Assembly: GCA_964036665.1 (NCBI GenBank)
Contig: OZ038530.1
Location: 558,001 to 622,000, forward strand
DNA length: 64,000 nucleotides
Direction: 5' to 3'
Source of the DNA: Gordius sp. MW1
Lineage: Eukaryota > Nematomorpha > Gordioida > Gordea > Gordiidae
In this document: positions 1 to 11,245 of the stretch, one piece after another
Position numbering within the stretch: position 1 is the first letter of the stretch
How the letters are laid out: each line of letters begins with the position of its first letter
Notes under the pieces: model-generated
The model's input: the letters and a program-made list of their open reading frames with translations, nothing else
The model's database searches: none
What the model was told of the DNA's origin: nothing
Program-made: the position numbers and the translations under genes

Positions 1-353
1 CAACGGACAGACAACAAAAGGACATCAGACGGACATCGGACGGACAACGAACGGACAACGGACGGACAACGGACGGACAACAAAAGGACAACGGGCGGAC
101 AACGGACGGACAACAAAAGGACATCAGACGGACAACGGACGGACAACGGAAGGACAACGGGCGGACAACGGACGGACAACGGAAGGACATCAGACGGACA
201 ACGGACGGACAACGGACGGACAACGGAAGGACAACGGGCGGACAACGGACGGACAACGGACGGACAACGGACGGACAACGGACGGACAACGGACGGACAA
301 CGGAAGGACAACGGAAGGACAACGGAAGGACAACGGATGGACAACGGGCGGAC
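1..353 (+). repeat. 11-bp minisatellite array, left-edge segment
   Basis: Tandem units of GGACAACGGAC and its variants, read on the + strand. It runs off the left edge and ends CAACGGGCGGAC directly against the first transposon copy. A rare word, GGACATCGGAC beside GGACATCAGAC (about 20-45), recurs in reverse complement near 34,605-34,640 and 63,795-63,830. This segment is therefore the inverted counterpart of the arrays that follow the transposon copies at 32,905 and 62,092. No gene is supported here. Confidence 0.97.
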
Positions 354-549
354 CAGGGTTTCTTTCAGAAAAAATGCTCCGGGGGGGGTATTTTCAACTT
401 CCGGGGGGGGTAAAAATTTTTTTAATTGCTAAACCATTTTGTATAATATTTACTAATTTTTATTGGTGATATAAGTGATATATAAATTGATACATACACG
501 CATAATCATTAAATAAATACATGTAATATTTTAACGGGCAAGTGTTCTT

Positions 550-717
550 TTAAGAAAGTAACCGAATACTTCTTTGTTTTTTAAAGGCGTACTCCTTCAT
601 CGCCATATCTAGATATTCTTCAGTAGGAAGGTCAGCCCCTTCTATAGATATTCTCATACAGTGGTCTAAAGATATCTCCCCTAGCCTGTTTCTTAATGCA
701 ACCATAATTCGGTTCAT
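550..717 (-). pseudogene. hAT transposase C-terminal remnant (C1)
   Basis: Reading minus from the ATG at 717-715 to the TAA at 552-550 gives 55 residues beginning MNRIMVALRNRLGEISLDHC and containing MRISIEGADLPTEEY, then KKQRSIRL before the stop. The pattern S-x-M-N-R-I, L-R-N-R-L, M-R-I-x-I-E-G and a basic tail is typical of the extreme C-terminus of hAT transposases and their domesticated ZNF862/C17orf113-like relatives, where it belongs to the dimerisation region. Two further codons upstream (718-723) extend the match to SAMNRIM. The catalytic DDE core and zinc finger are absent, so this is a terminal-exon fragment and not a working enzyme. Confidence 0.65.
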
Positions 718-1108
718 TGCACTAAAGTAAGGGATAAAACAAGAGTTTTTCTTAATTCAGTCCCATCTTTACCTATTACAAACAAACATATTCATGCCTT
801 ATTTATTATTTTATATAAACACAAATACCCATAGTATTCCCCAAACATATCTTCTCGCCTATTTCTAATTCAAAATCAAATAGATAAAAAAGATATTTTA
901 TCTATATCAGAATTTAAATGCATGACAGATAATTATCATTAGTTATAAACATTATTTTGTGTGTATAAATGTAAATACCATCTTTTTTATTTTGACAATC
1001 TATGGAATAAACCAGTTTCTCCACAGAATTATCCTCACCTTTTCATAATACATAATTGATTAGACAAAAAAGATCTTTTTTATATGCTTGCAAGCAAATT
1101 ATAATTAG

Positions 1109-1345
1109 TTAATATACATTTAAAATGACCAATATTTTGTTAGTAATATAAATATAAATACCATCCTTTTCATTATAACATTGAATGGAACAAACCAGAG
1201 TTTTTTCTACAGAACAATTATTCATATCTTCACCTGTTGCATAATTAAAATTATTCCAAATTAAATCATATTTACCATCCTTTTTATTAGACTTTTCCTT
1301 TTTACTAAAGTAGTGTAAAAGAGTACTTTTATATTTACCAGACAT
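1109..1345 (-). CDS. 78-codon ORF, possible hAT transposase N-terminus (C1)
   Basis: The ORF begins MSGKYKSTLLHYFSKKEKSN. A short basic start with a T-L-L-x-Y-F-S-K-K pattern is common at the N-terminus of hAT-like proteins of the ZNF862/SCAND3 type, but the match is short and I treat it as suggestive. The rest, with the motifs GEDMNNCSVEKTL and EKDGIYIYI, is low complexity and is the first of four degenerate repeats in the element. The protein sequence is identical in all seven copies, which is better explained by recent array homogenisation than by selection. The reverse complement of TTTTTTTTGAATTGCAG, a splice-acceptor-like sequence, lies 4 bases before the ATG. It may be an exon remnant that is never translated. 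Confidence 0.4.
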   Translation of the reverse strand: MSGKYKSTLLHYFSKKEKSNKKDGKYDLIWNNFNYATGEDMNNCSVEKTLVCSIQCYNEKDGIYIYITNKILVILNVY

Positions 1346-1792
1346 CTATCTGCAATTCAAAAAAAACATAGAATGTATTATTTATAATAATTCTTTTTAA
1401 GTTTATAAGTAAGATAGTGATTTAATAATTCTAAAAGCATTTATTTATGTTTAGTTACCTATTGATATATTAAAGATAATTTGTAACTTTCAAGATTGTA
1501 AATTTACGGTTCACAGATGTTAAAAAATGATGTCTATGAATGATTTCCACCTGATCTGTAAACAAATTTAATTTCGCCAATTTTATATTTTTTATTGACA
1601 AATTAAAATAATTTATTGAATTTCAATTTTAGCCTAAGCCTATTATTAATATAATTTATGACTTCATGGTGGAACCTCAGTTCATGTTCATGCTTCCTTC
1701 AATCAAAACTCTCCGGGGGGGGGGGGGGGGGTATTTGAAACTCCCCGGGGGGGTATTACCCCCACCCGGGCTCCCCCCTGAAAGAAACCCTG

Positions 1793-4700
1793 CAACGGGC
1801 GGACAACGGACGGACAACGGACGGACAACGGACGGACAACGGACGGACAACGGACGGACAACGGACGGACAACGGACGGACAACGGACGGACAACGGACA
1901 TACAACGGGCGGACAACGTGCGGACAACGTAAGGACAACGGGCGGACAACGGACGGACAACGGAAGGACATCAGACGGACAACGGACGGACAACGGAAGG
2001 ACAACAAAAGGACATCAGACGGACAACGAACGGACAACGAACGGACAACGAACGGACAACGGACAGACAACAAAAGGACATCACACGGACAACGGACGTA
2101 CAACGAACGGACAACGGGCGGACAACGGACGGACAACGAACGGACAACGAACGGACAACGGAAGGACAACGGAAGGACAACGGACGGACAACGGGCGGAC
2201 TACGGAAGGACAACGGGCGGACAACAAAAGGACATCAGACGGACAACGGACGGACAACGAACGGACAACGGACGGACAACGGACGGACAACGGGCGGACA
2301 ACAAAAGGACATCAGACGGACAACGGACGGACAACGGGCGGACAAAGGACGGACAACGGACGGACAACGGACATACAACGGGCGGACAACGGACGGACAA
2401 CGGAAGGACATCAGACGGACAACGGACGGACAACGGAAGGACAACAAAAGTACATCAGACGGACAACGAACGGACAACGAAAGGACAACGAACGGACAAC
2501 GAACGGACAACGAACGGACAACGGACGGACAACAAAAGGACATCAGACGGACAAGGGACGGACAACGAACGGACAACGGACGGACAACGGACGGACAACA
2601 AAAGGACATCAGACGGACAACGGACGGACAACGGAAGGACAACGGACGGACAACGGAAGGACAACGGACGGACAACGGACGGACAACGGACGGACAACGG
2701 ACGGACAACGGACGGACAACGGAAGGACATCAGACGGACAACGGACGGACAACGGACGGACAACGGAAGGACATCAGACGGACAAGGGACGGACAACGGA
2801 CGGACAACGGAAGGACATCAGACGGACAAGGGACGGACAACGGATGGACAACGGAAGGACATCAGACGGACAACGGACGGACAACGGAAGGACAACAAAA
2901 GGACATCAGACGGACAACGGACGGACAACGGACGGACAACGGAAGGACAACGGACGGACAACGGAAGGACAACGGAAGGACAACGGAAGGACAACGGGCG
3001 GACAACGGACGGACAACGGACGGACAACGGAAGGACAACGGACGGACAACGGAAGGACATCAGACGGACAACGGACGGACAACGGACGGACAACGGAAGG
3101 ACAACGGGCGGACAACGGACGGACAACGGACGGACAACGGAAGGACATCAGACGGACAACGGACGGACAACGGAAGGACAACGGAAGGACAACGGAAGGA
3201 CAACGAACGGACAACGGACGGACAACGGACGGACAACGAAAGGACAACGGACGGACAACGGAAGGACAACGGAAGGACAACGGGCGGACAACGGACGGAC
3301 AACGGACGGACAACGGAAGGACAACGGAAGGACAACGGGCGGACAACGGACGGACAACGGAAGGACATCAGACGGACAACGAACGGACAACGGAAGGACA
3401 ACAAAAGGACATCTGACGGACAACGGAAGGACAACGGACGGACAACGAACGGACAACGGAAGGACAACGGAAGGACAACGGACGGACAACGGGCGGACTA
3501 CGGAAGGACAACGGGCGGACAACAAAAGGACATCAGACGGACAACGGACGGACAACGAACGGACAACGGACGGACAACGGACGGACAACGGGCGGACAAC
3601 AAAAGGACATCAGACGGACAACGGACGGACAACGGGCGGACAAAGGACGGACAACGGACGGACAACGGACATACAACGGGCGGACAACGGACGGACAACG
3701 GAAGGACATCAGACGGACAACGGACGGACAACGGAAGGACAACAAAAGTACATCAGACGGACAACGAACGGACAACGAAAGGACAACGAACGGACAACGA
3801 ACGGACAACGAACGGACAACGGACGGACAACAAAAGGACATCAGACGGACAAGGGACGGACAACGGACGGACAACGGACGGACAACAAAAGGACATCAGA
3901 CGGACAACGGACGGACAACGGAAGGACAACGGACGGACAACGGAAGGACAACGGACGGACAACGGACGGACAACGGACGGACAACGGACGGACAACGGAA
4001 GGACATCAGACGGACAACGGACGGACAACGGAAGGACAACGGAAGGACAACGGGCGGACAACGGACGGACAACGGACGGACAACGGAAGGACATCAGACG
4101 GACAAGGGACGGACAACGGACGGACAACGGAAGGACATCAGACGGACAAGGGACGGACAACGGATGGACAACGGAAGGACATCAGACGGACAACGGACGG
4201 ACAACGGAAGGACAACAAAAGGACATCAGACGGACAACGGACGGACAACGGACGGACAAGGGAAGGACAACGGACGGACAACGGAAGGACAACGGACGGA
4301 CAACGGAAGGACAACGGACGGACAACGGAAGGACAACGGGCGGACAACGGACGGACAACGGACGGACAACGGAAGGACATCAGACGGACAACGGACGGAC
4401 AACGGAAGGACAACGGAAGAACAACGGAAGGACAACGAACGGACAACGAACGGACAAAGGACGGACAACGGACGGACAACAGACGGACAACGGGCGGACA
4501 ACGGAAGGACAACAAAAGTACATCAGACGGACAACGAACGGACAACGAAAGGACAACGAACGGACAACGAACGGACAACGAACGGACAACGGACGGACAA
4601 CAAAAGGACATCAGACGGACAAGGGACGGACAACGAACGGACAACGGACGGACAACGGACGGACAACAAAAGGACATCAGACGGACAACGGACGGACAAC

Positions 4701-6574
4701 GGAAGGACAACGGACGGACAACGGAAGGACAACGGACGGACAACGGACGGACAACGGACGGACAACGGACGGACAACGGACGGACAACGGAAGGACATCA
4801 GACGGACAACGGACGGACAACGGACGGACAACGGAAGGACATCAGACGGACAAGGGACGGACAACGGACGGACAACGGAAGGACATCAGACGGACAAGGG
4901 ACGGACAACGGATGGACAACGGAAGGACATCAGACGGACAACGGACGGACAACGGAAGGACAACAAAAGGACATCAGACGGACAACGGACGGACAACGGA
5001 CGGACAACGGAAGGACAACGGACGGACAACGGAAGGACAACGGAAGGACAACGGGCGGACAACGGACGGACAACGGACGGACAACGGAAGGACAACGGAC
5101 GGACAACGGAAGGACATCAGACGGACAACGGACGGACAACGGACGGACAACGGAAGGACAACGGGCGGACAACGGACGGACAACGGACGGACAACGGAAG
5201 GACATCAGACGGACAACGGACGGACAACGGAAGGACAACGGAAGGACAACGGAAGGACAACGAACGGACAACGGACGGACAACGGACGGACAACGAAAGG
5301 ACAACGGACGGACAACGGAAGGACAACGGAAGGACAACGGGCGGACAACGGACGGACAACGGACGGACAACGGAAGGACAACGGAAGGACAACGGGCGGA
5401 CAACGGACGGACAACGGAAGGACATCAGACGGACAACGAACGGACAACGGAAGGACAACAAAAGGACATCTGACGGACAACGGAAGGACAACGGACGGAC
5501 AACGAACGGACAACGGAAGGACAACGGAAGGACAACGGACGGACAACGGGCGGACTACGGAAGGACAACGGGCGGACAACAAAAGGACATCAGACGGACA
5601 ACGGACGGACAACGAACGGACAACGGACGGACAACGGACGGACAACGGGCGGACAACAAAAGGACATCAGACGGACAACGGACGGACAACGGGCGGACAA
5701 AGGACGGACAACGGACGGACAACGGACATACAACGGGCGGACAACGGACGGACAACGGAAGGACATCAGACGGACAACGGACGGACAACGGAAGGACAAC
5801 AAAAGTACATCAGACGGACAACGAACGGACAACGAAAGGACAACGAACGGACAACGAACGGACAACGAACGGACAACGGACGGACAACAAAAGGACATCA
5901 GACGGACAAGGGACGGACAACGGACGGACAACGGACGGACAACAAAAGGACATCAGACGGACAACGGACGGACAACGGAAGGACAACGGACGGACAACGG
6001 AAGGACAACGGACGGACAACGGACGGACAACGGACGGACAACGGACGGACAACGGAAGGACATCAGACGGACAACGGACGGACAACGGAAGGACAACGGA
6101 AGGACAACGGGCGGACAACGGACGGACAACGGACGGACAACGGAAGGACATCAGACGGACAAGGGACGGACAACGGACGGACAACGGAAGGACATCAGAC
6201 GGACAAGGGACGGACAACGGATGGACAACGGAAGGACATCAGACGGACAACGGACGGACAACGGAAGGACAACAAAAGGACATCAGACGGACAACGGACG
6301 GACAACGGACGGACAAGGGAAGGACAACGGACGGACAACGGAAGGACAACGGACGGACAACGGAAGGACAACGGACGGACAACGGAAGGACAACGGGCGG
6401 ACAACGGACGGACAACGGACGGACAACGGAAGGACATCAGACGGACAACGGACGGACAACGGAAGGACAACGGAAGAACAACGGAAGGACAACGAACGGA
6501 CAACGAACGGACAAAGGACGGACAACGGACGGACAACAGACGGACAACGGGCGGACAACGGACGGACAACGGAC
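1793..6574 (+). repeat. 11-bp minisatellite array with 2,057-bp higher-order repeat
   Basis: A continuous array of the 11-bp unit with ordered variants. The block at about 3,148-4,520 recurs at about 5,205-6,577, an offset of 2,057 bp (187 units). About 2,455-2,796 recurs at 4,523-4,864 (offset 2,068, 188 units). The rare word GGACATCACACGG (about 2,080-2,095) also occurs near 10,105 and, in reverse complement, near 32,621, 56,438 and 61,797, which marks homologous array segments. The segment 2,844-3,416 is the reverse complement of 60,424-60,996. Frames stay open because the unit lacks stops, so no CDS is called. Confidence 0.97.
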
Positions 6575-6579
6575 GTAGC

Positions 6580-6650
6580 CAGCGGACGGCCAAAAAGTCA
6601 TATTATCAACAGAATACTTTCACGGATTCAAACTTGTTGCCTCCTGACGG
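6580..6650 (-). other. B-box-like (tRNA/SINE-like) segment 1 of B1
   Basis: Read on the minus strand this gives TCAGGAGGCAACAAGTTTGA followed by ATCC. GTTTGAATCC resembles the RNA polymerase III B box (GGTTCGAATCC) with one or two differences, and CAGGAGG sits where the 3' side of an anticodon stem would be. I cannot fold a proper T stem, and no 5' tRNA half or A box is visible. At best it is a relic of a tRNA-derived SINE; it may equally be chance. Confidence 0.3.
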
Positions 6651-6660
6651 ACAACGGACG

Positions 6661-6820
6661 GTCCGTCGTCCCTCCGTTGTCCGTCCGTCCTCCCTCCGTC
6701 GTCTCTCCGTCGTCCGTCCGTCGTCCCTCCGTCGTCCGTCCGTCGTCCCTCCGTCGTCCGTCCGTCGTCCCTCCGTCGTCCGTCCGTCGTCCCTCCGTCG
6801 TCCCTCCGTCGTCCCTCCGT
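6661..6820 (-). repeat. Inverted mini-array inside B1, GGACGACGGAG subfamily
   Basis: About 160 bp of 11-bp units in the opposite orientation to the surrounding array (GTCCCTCCGTC and GTCCGTCCGTC on +). On the minus strand the units are GGACGACGGAG and GGACGACGGAC, with G in place of the A at position 5 of the main unit. This subtype is essentially confined to B cassettes, so the mini-array has been homogenised separately from the long arrays. Length varies between copies: about 160 bp here and about 92-95 bp in the short forms. Confidence 0.9.
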
Positions 6821-7126
6821 GCTATGCAATTTATTAAATTTTTTTTATCAAAAAATATTTTTTTCGACCTCAAATTTTTTTCCATTTTTTTGTTCAACCA
6901 TATAGGCCTCATGAAAATTTTTGATATCAGAAGTGAATTCCGTAAAAAAAATTTTTTTGATCAGAAAATATTTTTTCGACCTCAAAATTTTTTCAATTTT
7001 TTTGTAACACCATATAGGCCTCATGAAAATTTTCGATATCAGAGGTGAATTCCGAAAAAAAAAAATTTTTCGACTTGAAAATTTTTTAAATTTTTTTGTT
7101 CAACCATATAGGCTTCGTGAAAATTT
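6821..7126 (+). repeat. AT-rich 112-bp satellite, three units (B1)
   Basis: Three tandem units carrying the landmarks CATATAGGCCTCATGAAAAT, GATATCAGARGTGAATTCCG and TTTTTCGACCTCAAA. The GAATTC sites at 6935 and 7047 are 112 bp apart, giving the period. The third unit diverges at its end (GGCTTCGTGAAAATTT) and runs into B-box-like segment 2. No coding signal. Confidence 0.88.
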
Positions 7127-7210
7127 CAGCGGACGGCTAAAAAGTCATATTATCAATGTTATTAACAAGAACAGAATACTCTCCGGGATTCAAACTTGTA
7201 GCCTCCTGAT

Positions 7211-8391
7211 GGACAACGGACGGACAACGGAAGGACATCAGACGGACAACGGACGGACAACGGACGGACAACGGAAGGACATCAGACGGACAACGGACGG
7301 ACAACGGAAGGACATCAGATGGACAAGGGACGGACAACGGATGGACAACGGAAGGACATCAGACGGACAACGGACGGACAACGGAAGGACAACAAAAGGA
7401 CATCAGACGGACAACGGACGGACAACAAAAGGACATCAGACGGACAACGGACGGACAACGGAAGGACAACGGACGGACAACGGAAGGACAACGGAAGGAC
7501 AACGGGCGGACAACGAACGGACAACGAACGGACAACGGACGGACAACGGAAGGACAACGGACGGACAACGGAAGGACAACGGAAGGACAACGGGCGGACA
7601 ACGGACGGACGACGGAAGGACAACGGGCGGACATCAGACGGACAACGGACGGACAACGGAAGGACAACAAAAGGACATCAGACGGACAACGAACGGACAA
7701 CGAACGGACAACGAACGGACAACGAACGGACAACGGACAGACAACAAAAGGACATCAGACGGACAACGGACGGACAACGAACGGACAACGGACGGACAAC
7801 GGACGGACAACGGACGGACAACAAAATGACATCAGACGGACAACGGAAGGACAACGGAAGGACAACGGAAGGACAACGGAAGGACAACGGAAGGACAACG
7901 GAAGGACAACGGACGGACAACGGACGGACAACGGACGGACAACGGAAGGACAACGGAAGGACAACGGGCGGACAACGAACGGACAACAAACGGACAACGG
8001 ACAGACAACAAAAGGACATCTGACGGACAACGGAAGGAAAACGGACGGACAACGGACGGACAACGGAAGGACAACGAACGGACATCAGACGGACAACGGA
8101 AGGACAACGGACGGACAACGGACGGACAACGGAAGGACAACGGAAGGACAACGAACGGACAACGAACGGACAACGGACAGACAACAAAAGGACATCTGAC
8201 GGACAACGGAAGGACAACGGACGGACAACGGAAGGACAACGGAAGGACAACGGGCGGACAACGGACGGACAACGGAAGGACATCAGACGGACAACGAACG
8301 GACAACGGAAGGACAACAAAAGGACATCAGAAGGACAACGAACGGACAACGAACGGACAACGAACGGACGGACAACAAAAGGACATCAGAC
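7211..8391 (+). repeat. 11-bp minisatellite array between B1 and C2
   Basis: Nearly identical to the array at 11,860-13,051, differing by about one 11-bp unit. It carries a run of GGACAACGGAA units at 7,845-7,905 and the word ACAACAAAATGACATC. At the C2 boundary the repeat phase slips: CGAACGGACGGACAACAAAA holds an extra GGAC, and the transposon is preceded by GGACATCAGAC and not by the usual CAACGGGCGGAC. Confidence 0.97.
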
Positions 8392-8585
8392 CAGGGTTTC
8401 TTTCAGAAAAAATGCTCCGGGGGGGTATTTTCAACTTCCGGGGGGGTAAAAATTTTTTTAATTGCTAAACCATTTTGTATAATATTTACTAATTTTTATT
8501 GGTGATATAAGTGATATATAAATTGATACATACACGCATAATCATTAAATAAATACATGTAATATTTTAACGGGCAAGTGTTCTT

Positions 8586-8753
8586 TTAAGAAAGTAACCG
8601 AATACTTCTTTGTTTTTTAAAGGCGTACTCCTTCATCGCCATATCTAGATATTCTTCAGTAGGAAGGTCAGCCCCTTCTATAGATATTCTCATACAGTGG
8701 TCTAAAGATATCTCCCCTAGCCTGTTTCTTAATGCAACCATAATTCGGTTCAT
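8586..8753 (-). pseudogene. hAT transposase C-terminal remnant (C2)
   Basis: Same 55-codon reading as in C1, from ATG at 8753-8751 to the stop at 8588-8586, with the M-N-R-I, L-R-N-R-L and M-R-I-S-I-E-G signatures. The SA codons and CTTACTTTAG acceptor-like sequence are retained upstream on the minus strand. Confidence 0.65.
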
Positions 8754-9144
8754 TGCACTAAAGTAAGGGATAAAACAAGAGTTTTTCTTAATTCAGTCCC
8801 ATCTTTACCTATTACAAACAAACATATTCATGCCTTATTTATTATTTTATATAAACACAAATACCCATAGTATTCCCCAAACATATCTTCTCGCCTATTT
8901 CTAATTCAAAATCAAATAGATAAAAAAGATATTTTATCTATATCAGAATTTAAATGCATGACAGATAATTATCATTAGTTATAAACATTATTTTGTGTGT
9001 ATAAATGTAAATACCATCTTTTTTATTTTGACAATCTATGGAATAAACCAGTTTCTCCACAGAATTATCCTCACCTTTTCATAATACATAATTGATTAGA
9101 CAAAAAAGATCTTTTTTATATGCTTGCAAGCAAATTATAATTAG

Positions 9145-9381
9145 TTAATATACATTTAAAATGACCAATATTTTGTTAGTAATATAAATATAAATACCAT
9201 CCTTTTCATTATAACATTGAATGGAACAAACCAGAGTTTTTTCTACAGAACAATTATTCATATCTTCACCTGTTGCATAATTAAAATTATTCCAAATTAA
9301 ATCATATTTACCATCCTTTTTATTAGACTTTTCCTTTTTACTAAAGTAGTGTAAAAGAGTACTTTTATATTTACCAGACAT
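9145..9381 (-). CDS. 78-codon ORF, possible hAT N-terminus (C2)
   Basis: Encodes the same 78 residues as the C1 copy, including the T-L-L-H-Y-F-S-K-K start pattern. The acceptor-like sequence directly upstream is intact. No separate evidence of expression or function. Confidence 0.4.
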   Translation of the reverse strand: MSGKYKSTLLHYFSKKEKSNKKDGKYDLIWNNFNYATGEDMNNCSVEKTLVCSIQCYNEKDGIYIYITNKILVILNVY

Positions 9382-9819
9382 CTATCTGCAATTCAAAAAA
9401 AACATAGAATGTATTATTTATAATAATTCTTTTTAAGTTTATAAGTAAGATAGTGATTTAATAATTCTAAAAGCATTTATTTATGTTTAGTTACCTATTG
9501 ATATATTAAAGATAATTTGTAACTTTCAAGATTGTAAATTTACGCTTCACAGATGTTAAAAAATGATGTCTATGAATAATTTCCACCTGATCTGTAAAAA
9601 AATTTAATTTCGCCAATTTTATATTTTTTATTGACAAATTAAAATAATTTATTGAATTTCAATTTTAGCCTAAGCCTATTATTAATATAATTTATGACTT
9701 CATGGTGGAACCTCAGTTCATGTTCATGCTTCCTTCAATCAAAACTCTCCGGGGGGGGGGTATTTGAAACTCCACGGGGAGGTATTACCCCCCCGGGCTC
9801 CCCCCTGAAAGAAACCCTG

Positions 9820-11245
9820 TAACGGGCGGACAACGGACGGACAACGGACGGACAACGGACGGACAACGGACGGACAACGGACATACAACGGGCGGACAAC
9901 GTGCGGACAACGGAAGGACAACGGGCGGACAACGGACGGACAACGGAAGGACATCAGACGGACAACGGACGGACAACGGAAGGACAACAAAAGGACATCA
10001 GACGGACAACGAACGGACAACGAACGGACAACGAACGGACAACGAACGGACAACGAACGGACAACGAACGGACAACGAACGGACAACGGACAGACAACAA
10101 AAGGACATCACACGGTCAACGGACGTACAACGAACGGACAACGGGCGGACAACGGACGGACAACGGACGGACAACGAACGGACAACGAACGGATCACGGA
10201 AGGACAGGGAAGGACAACGGACGGACAACGGGCGGACTACGGAAGGACAACGGGCGGACAACAAAAGGACATCAGACGGACAACGGACGGACAACGAACG
10301 GACAACGGACGGACAACGGGCGGACAACAAAAGGACATCAGACGGACAACGGACGGACAACGGGCGGACAAAGGACGGACAACGGACGGACAACGGACAT
10401 ACAACGGGCGGACAACGGACGGACAACGGAAGGACATCAGACGGACAACGGACGGACAACGGAAGGACAACAAAAGTACATCAGACGGACAACGAACGGA
10501 CAACGAAAGGACAACGAACGGACAACGAACGGACAACGAACGGACAACGGACGGACAACAAAAGGACATCAGACGGACAAGGGACGGACAACGGACGGAC
10601 AACGGACGGACAACAAAAGGACATCAGACGGACAACGGACGGACAACGGAAGGACAACGGACGGACAACGGAAGGACAACGGAAGGACAACGGACGGACA
10701 ACGGACGGACAACGGACGGACAACGGAAGGACATCAGACGGACAACGGACGGACAACGGAAGGACAACGGAAGGACAACGGGCGGACAACGGACGGACAA
10801 CGGACGGACAACGGAAGGACATCAGACGGACAAGGGACGGACAACGGACGGACAACGGAAGGACATCAGACGGACAAGGGACGGACAACGGATGGACAAC
10901 GGAAGGACATCAGACGGACAACGGACGGACAACGGAAGGACAACAAAAGGACATCAGACGGACAACGGACGGACAACGGACGGACAACGGAAGGACAACG
11001 GACGGACAACGGAAGGACAACGGACGGACAACGGAAGGACAACGGACGGACAACGGAAGGACAACGGGCGGACAACGGACGGACAACGGACGGACAACGG
11101 AAGGACATCTGACGGACAACGGACGGACAACGGAAGGACAACGGAAGAACAACGGAAGGACAACGAACGGACAACGAACGGACAAAGGACGGACAACGGA
11201 CGGACAACAGACGGACAACGGGCGGACAACGGACGGACAACGGAC
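9820..11245 (+). repeat. 11-bp minisatellite array with irregular marker word
   Basis: Contains a phase-breaking stretch GGATCACGGAAGGACAGGGA (10,191-10,210) seen elsewhere only in reverse complement near 56,340-56,362. This ties the segment to the array at 55,308-56,700. GGTCAACGGACG (about 10,115) is another shared rarity (GTTGACCGTGTG at about 56,433). It lies between C2 and B2, as its partner lies between C6 and B9. Confidence 0.97.

Larger units (their letters stand above)
354..1792 (-). mobile_element. C1: non-autonomous hAT-like DNA transposon, intact ends
   Basis: The element starts CAGGGTTTCTTTCAG (354-368) and ends with its exact reverse complement CTGAAAGAAACCCTG (1778-1792), a perfect 15-bp terminal inverted repeat beginning CAGGG as in many hAT elements. 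The interior is AT-rich and contrasts sharply with the GC-rich flanks. Just inside each end lie long G or C runs (around 380-410 and 1716-1770). Coding remnants read on the minus strand: a 78-codon ORF near the 1792 end and a hAT C-terminal fragment near the 354 end. No catalytic transposase core is present, so it could move only with transposase supplied in trans. The flanking words on both sides are CAACGGGCGGAC (342-353 and 1793-1804), a 12-bp direct repeat and not a clean 8-bp hAT target duplication. This copy retains a 26-bp stretch (718-743) that C4, C5 and C7 have lost. Confidence 0.87.
6575..7210 (+). repeat. B1: composite cassette, long form
   Basis: In order: GTAG joint; B-box-like segment 1 (6580-6650); orientation switch at 6660/6661; inverted mini-array (6661-6820); AT-rich 112-bp satellite, three units (6821-7126); B-box-like segment 2 (7127-7210), then the main array resumes. 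Segments 1 and 2 share CAGCGGACGGC, AAAAAGTCATATTATCAA, CAGAATACT and a GGATTCAAACTTGT-GCCTCCTGA block; segment 2 has 13 extra bases (TGTTATTAACAAG). The cassette recurs as a unit in nine places, so it is a defined module. I see no protein-coding potential; an apparent ORF across 7,023-7,211 only reads through AT-rich satellite. Confidence 0.85.
8392..9819 (-). mobile_element. C2: non-autonomous hAT-like DNA transposon
   Basis: Perfect 15-bp terminal inverted repeats (8392-8406 and 9805-9819). Coding remnants are on the minus strand, and the 26-bp stretch is retained. The left flank reads GGACATCAGAC and the right flank TAACGGGCGGAC, so the 12-bp flanking direct repeat seen at C1 is broken on the left. 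It pairs with C6 (56,701) in the large inverted repeat by neighbouring array content. Confidence 0.87.

Noticed and set aside
1..353. Telomeric repeat or chromosome end
   Set aside because: The unit is not a TTAGG/TTAGGG-type telomere repeat and arrays continue in both directions with embedded transposons. A subtelomeric or centromeric location is possible but not shown by the sequence.
1793..6574. CRISPR array
   Set aside because: The repeats are contiguous 11-mers with no spacers of constant length, no cas genes are present, and the context is eukaryotic.
6628..6912. Short frames reading GGTTEGRRTDDG across the B mini-array
   Set aside because: They are the stop-free translation of GGACGACGGAG units plus adjoining AT-rich satellite, repeated in each B cassette.
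7023..7829. Frame starting MKIFDIRGEFRKK and continuing into the array (also 11,672, 16,295, 37,848 minus, and similar)
   Set aside because: The start lies in the 112-bp AT-rich satellite and the rest is minisatellite. It is reproduced wherever that joint occurs and varies with the number of A/T bases.
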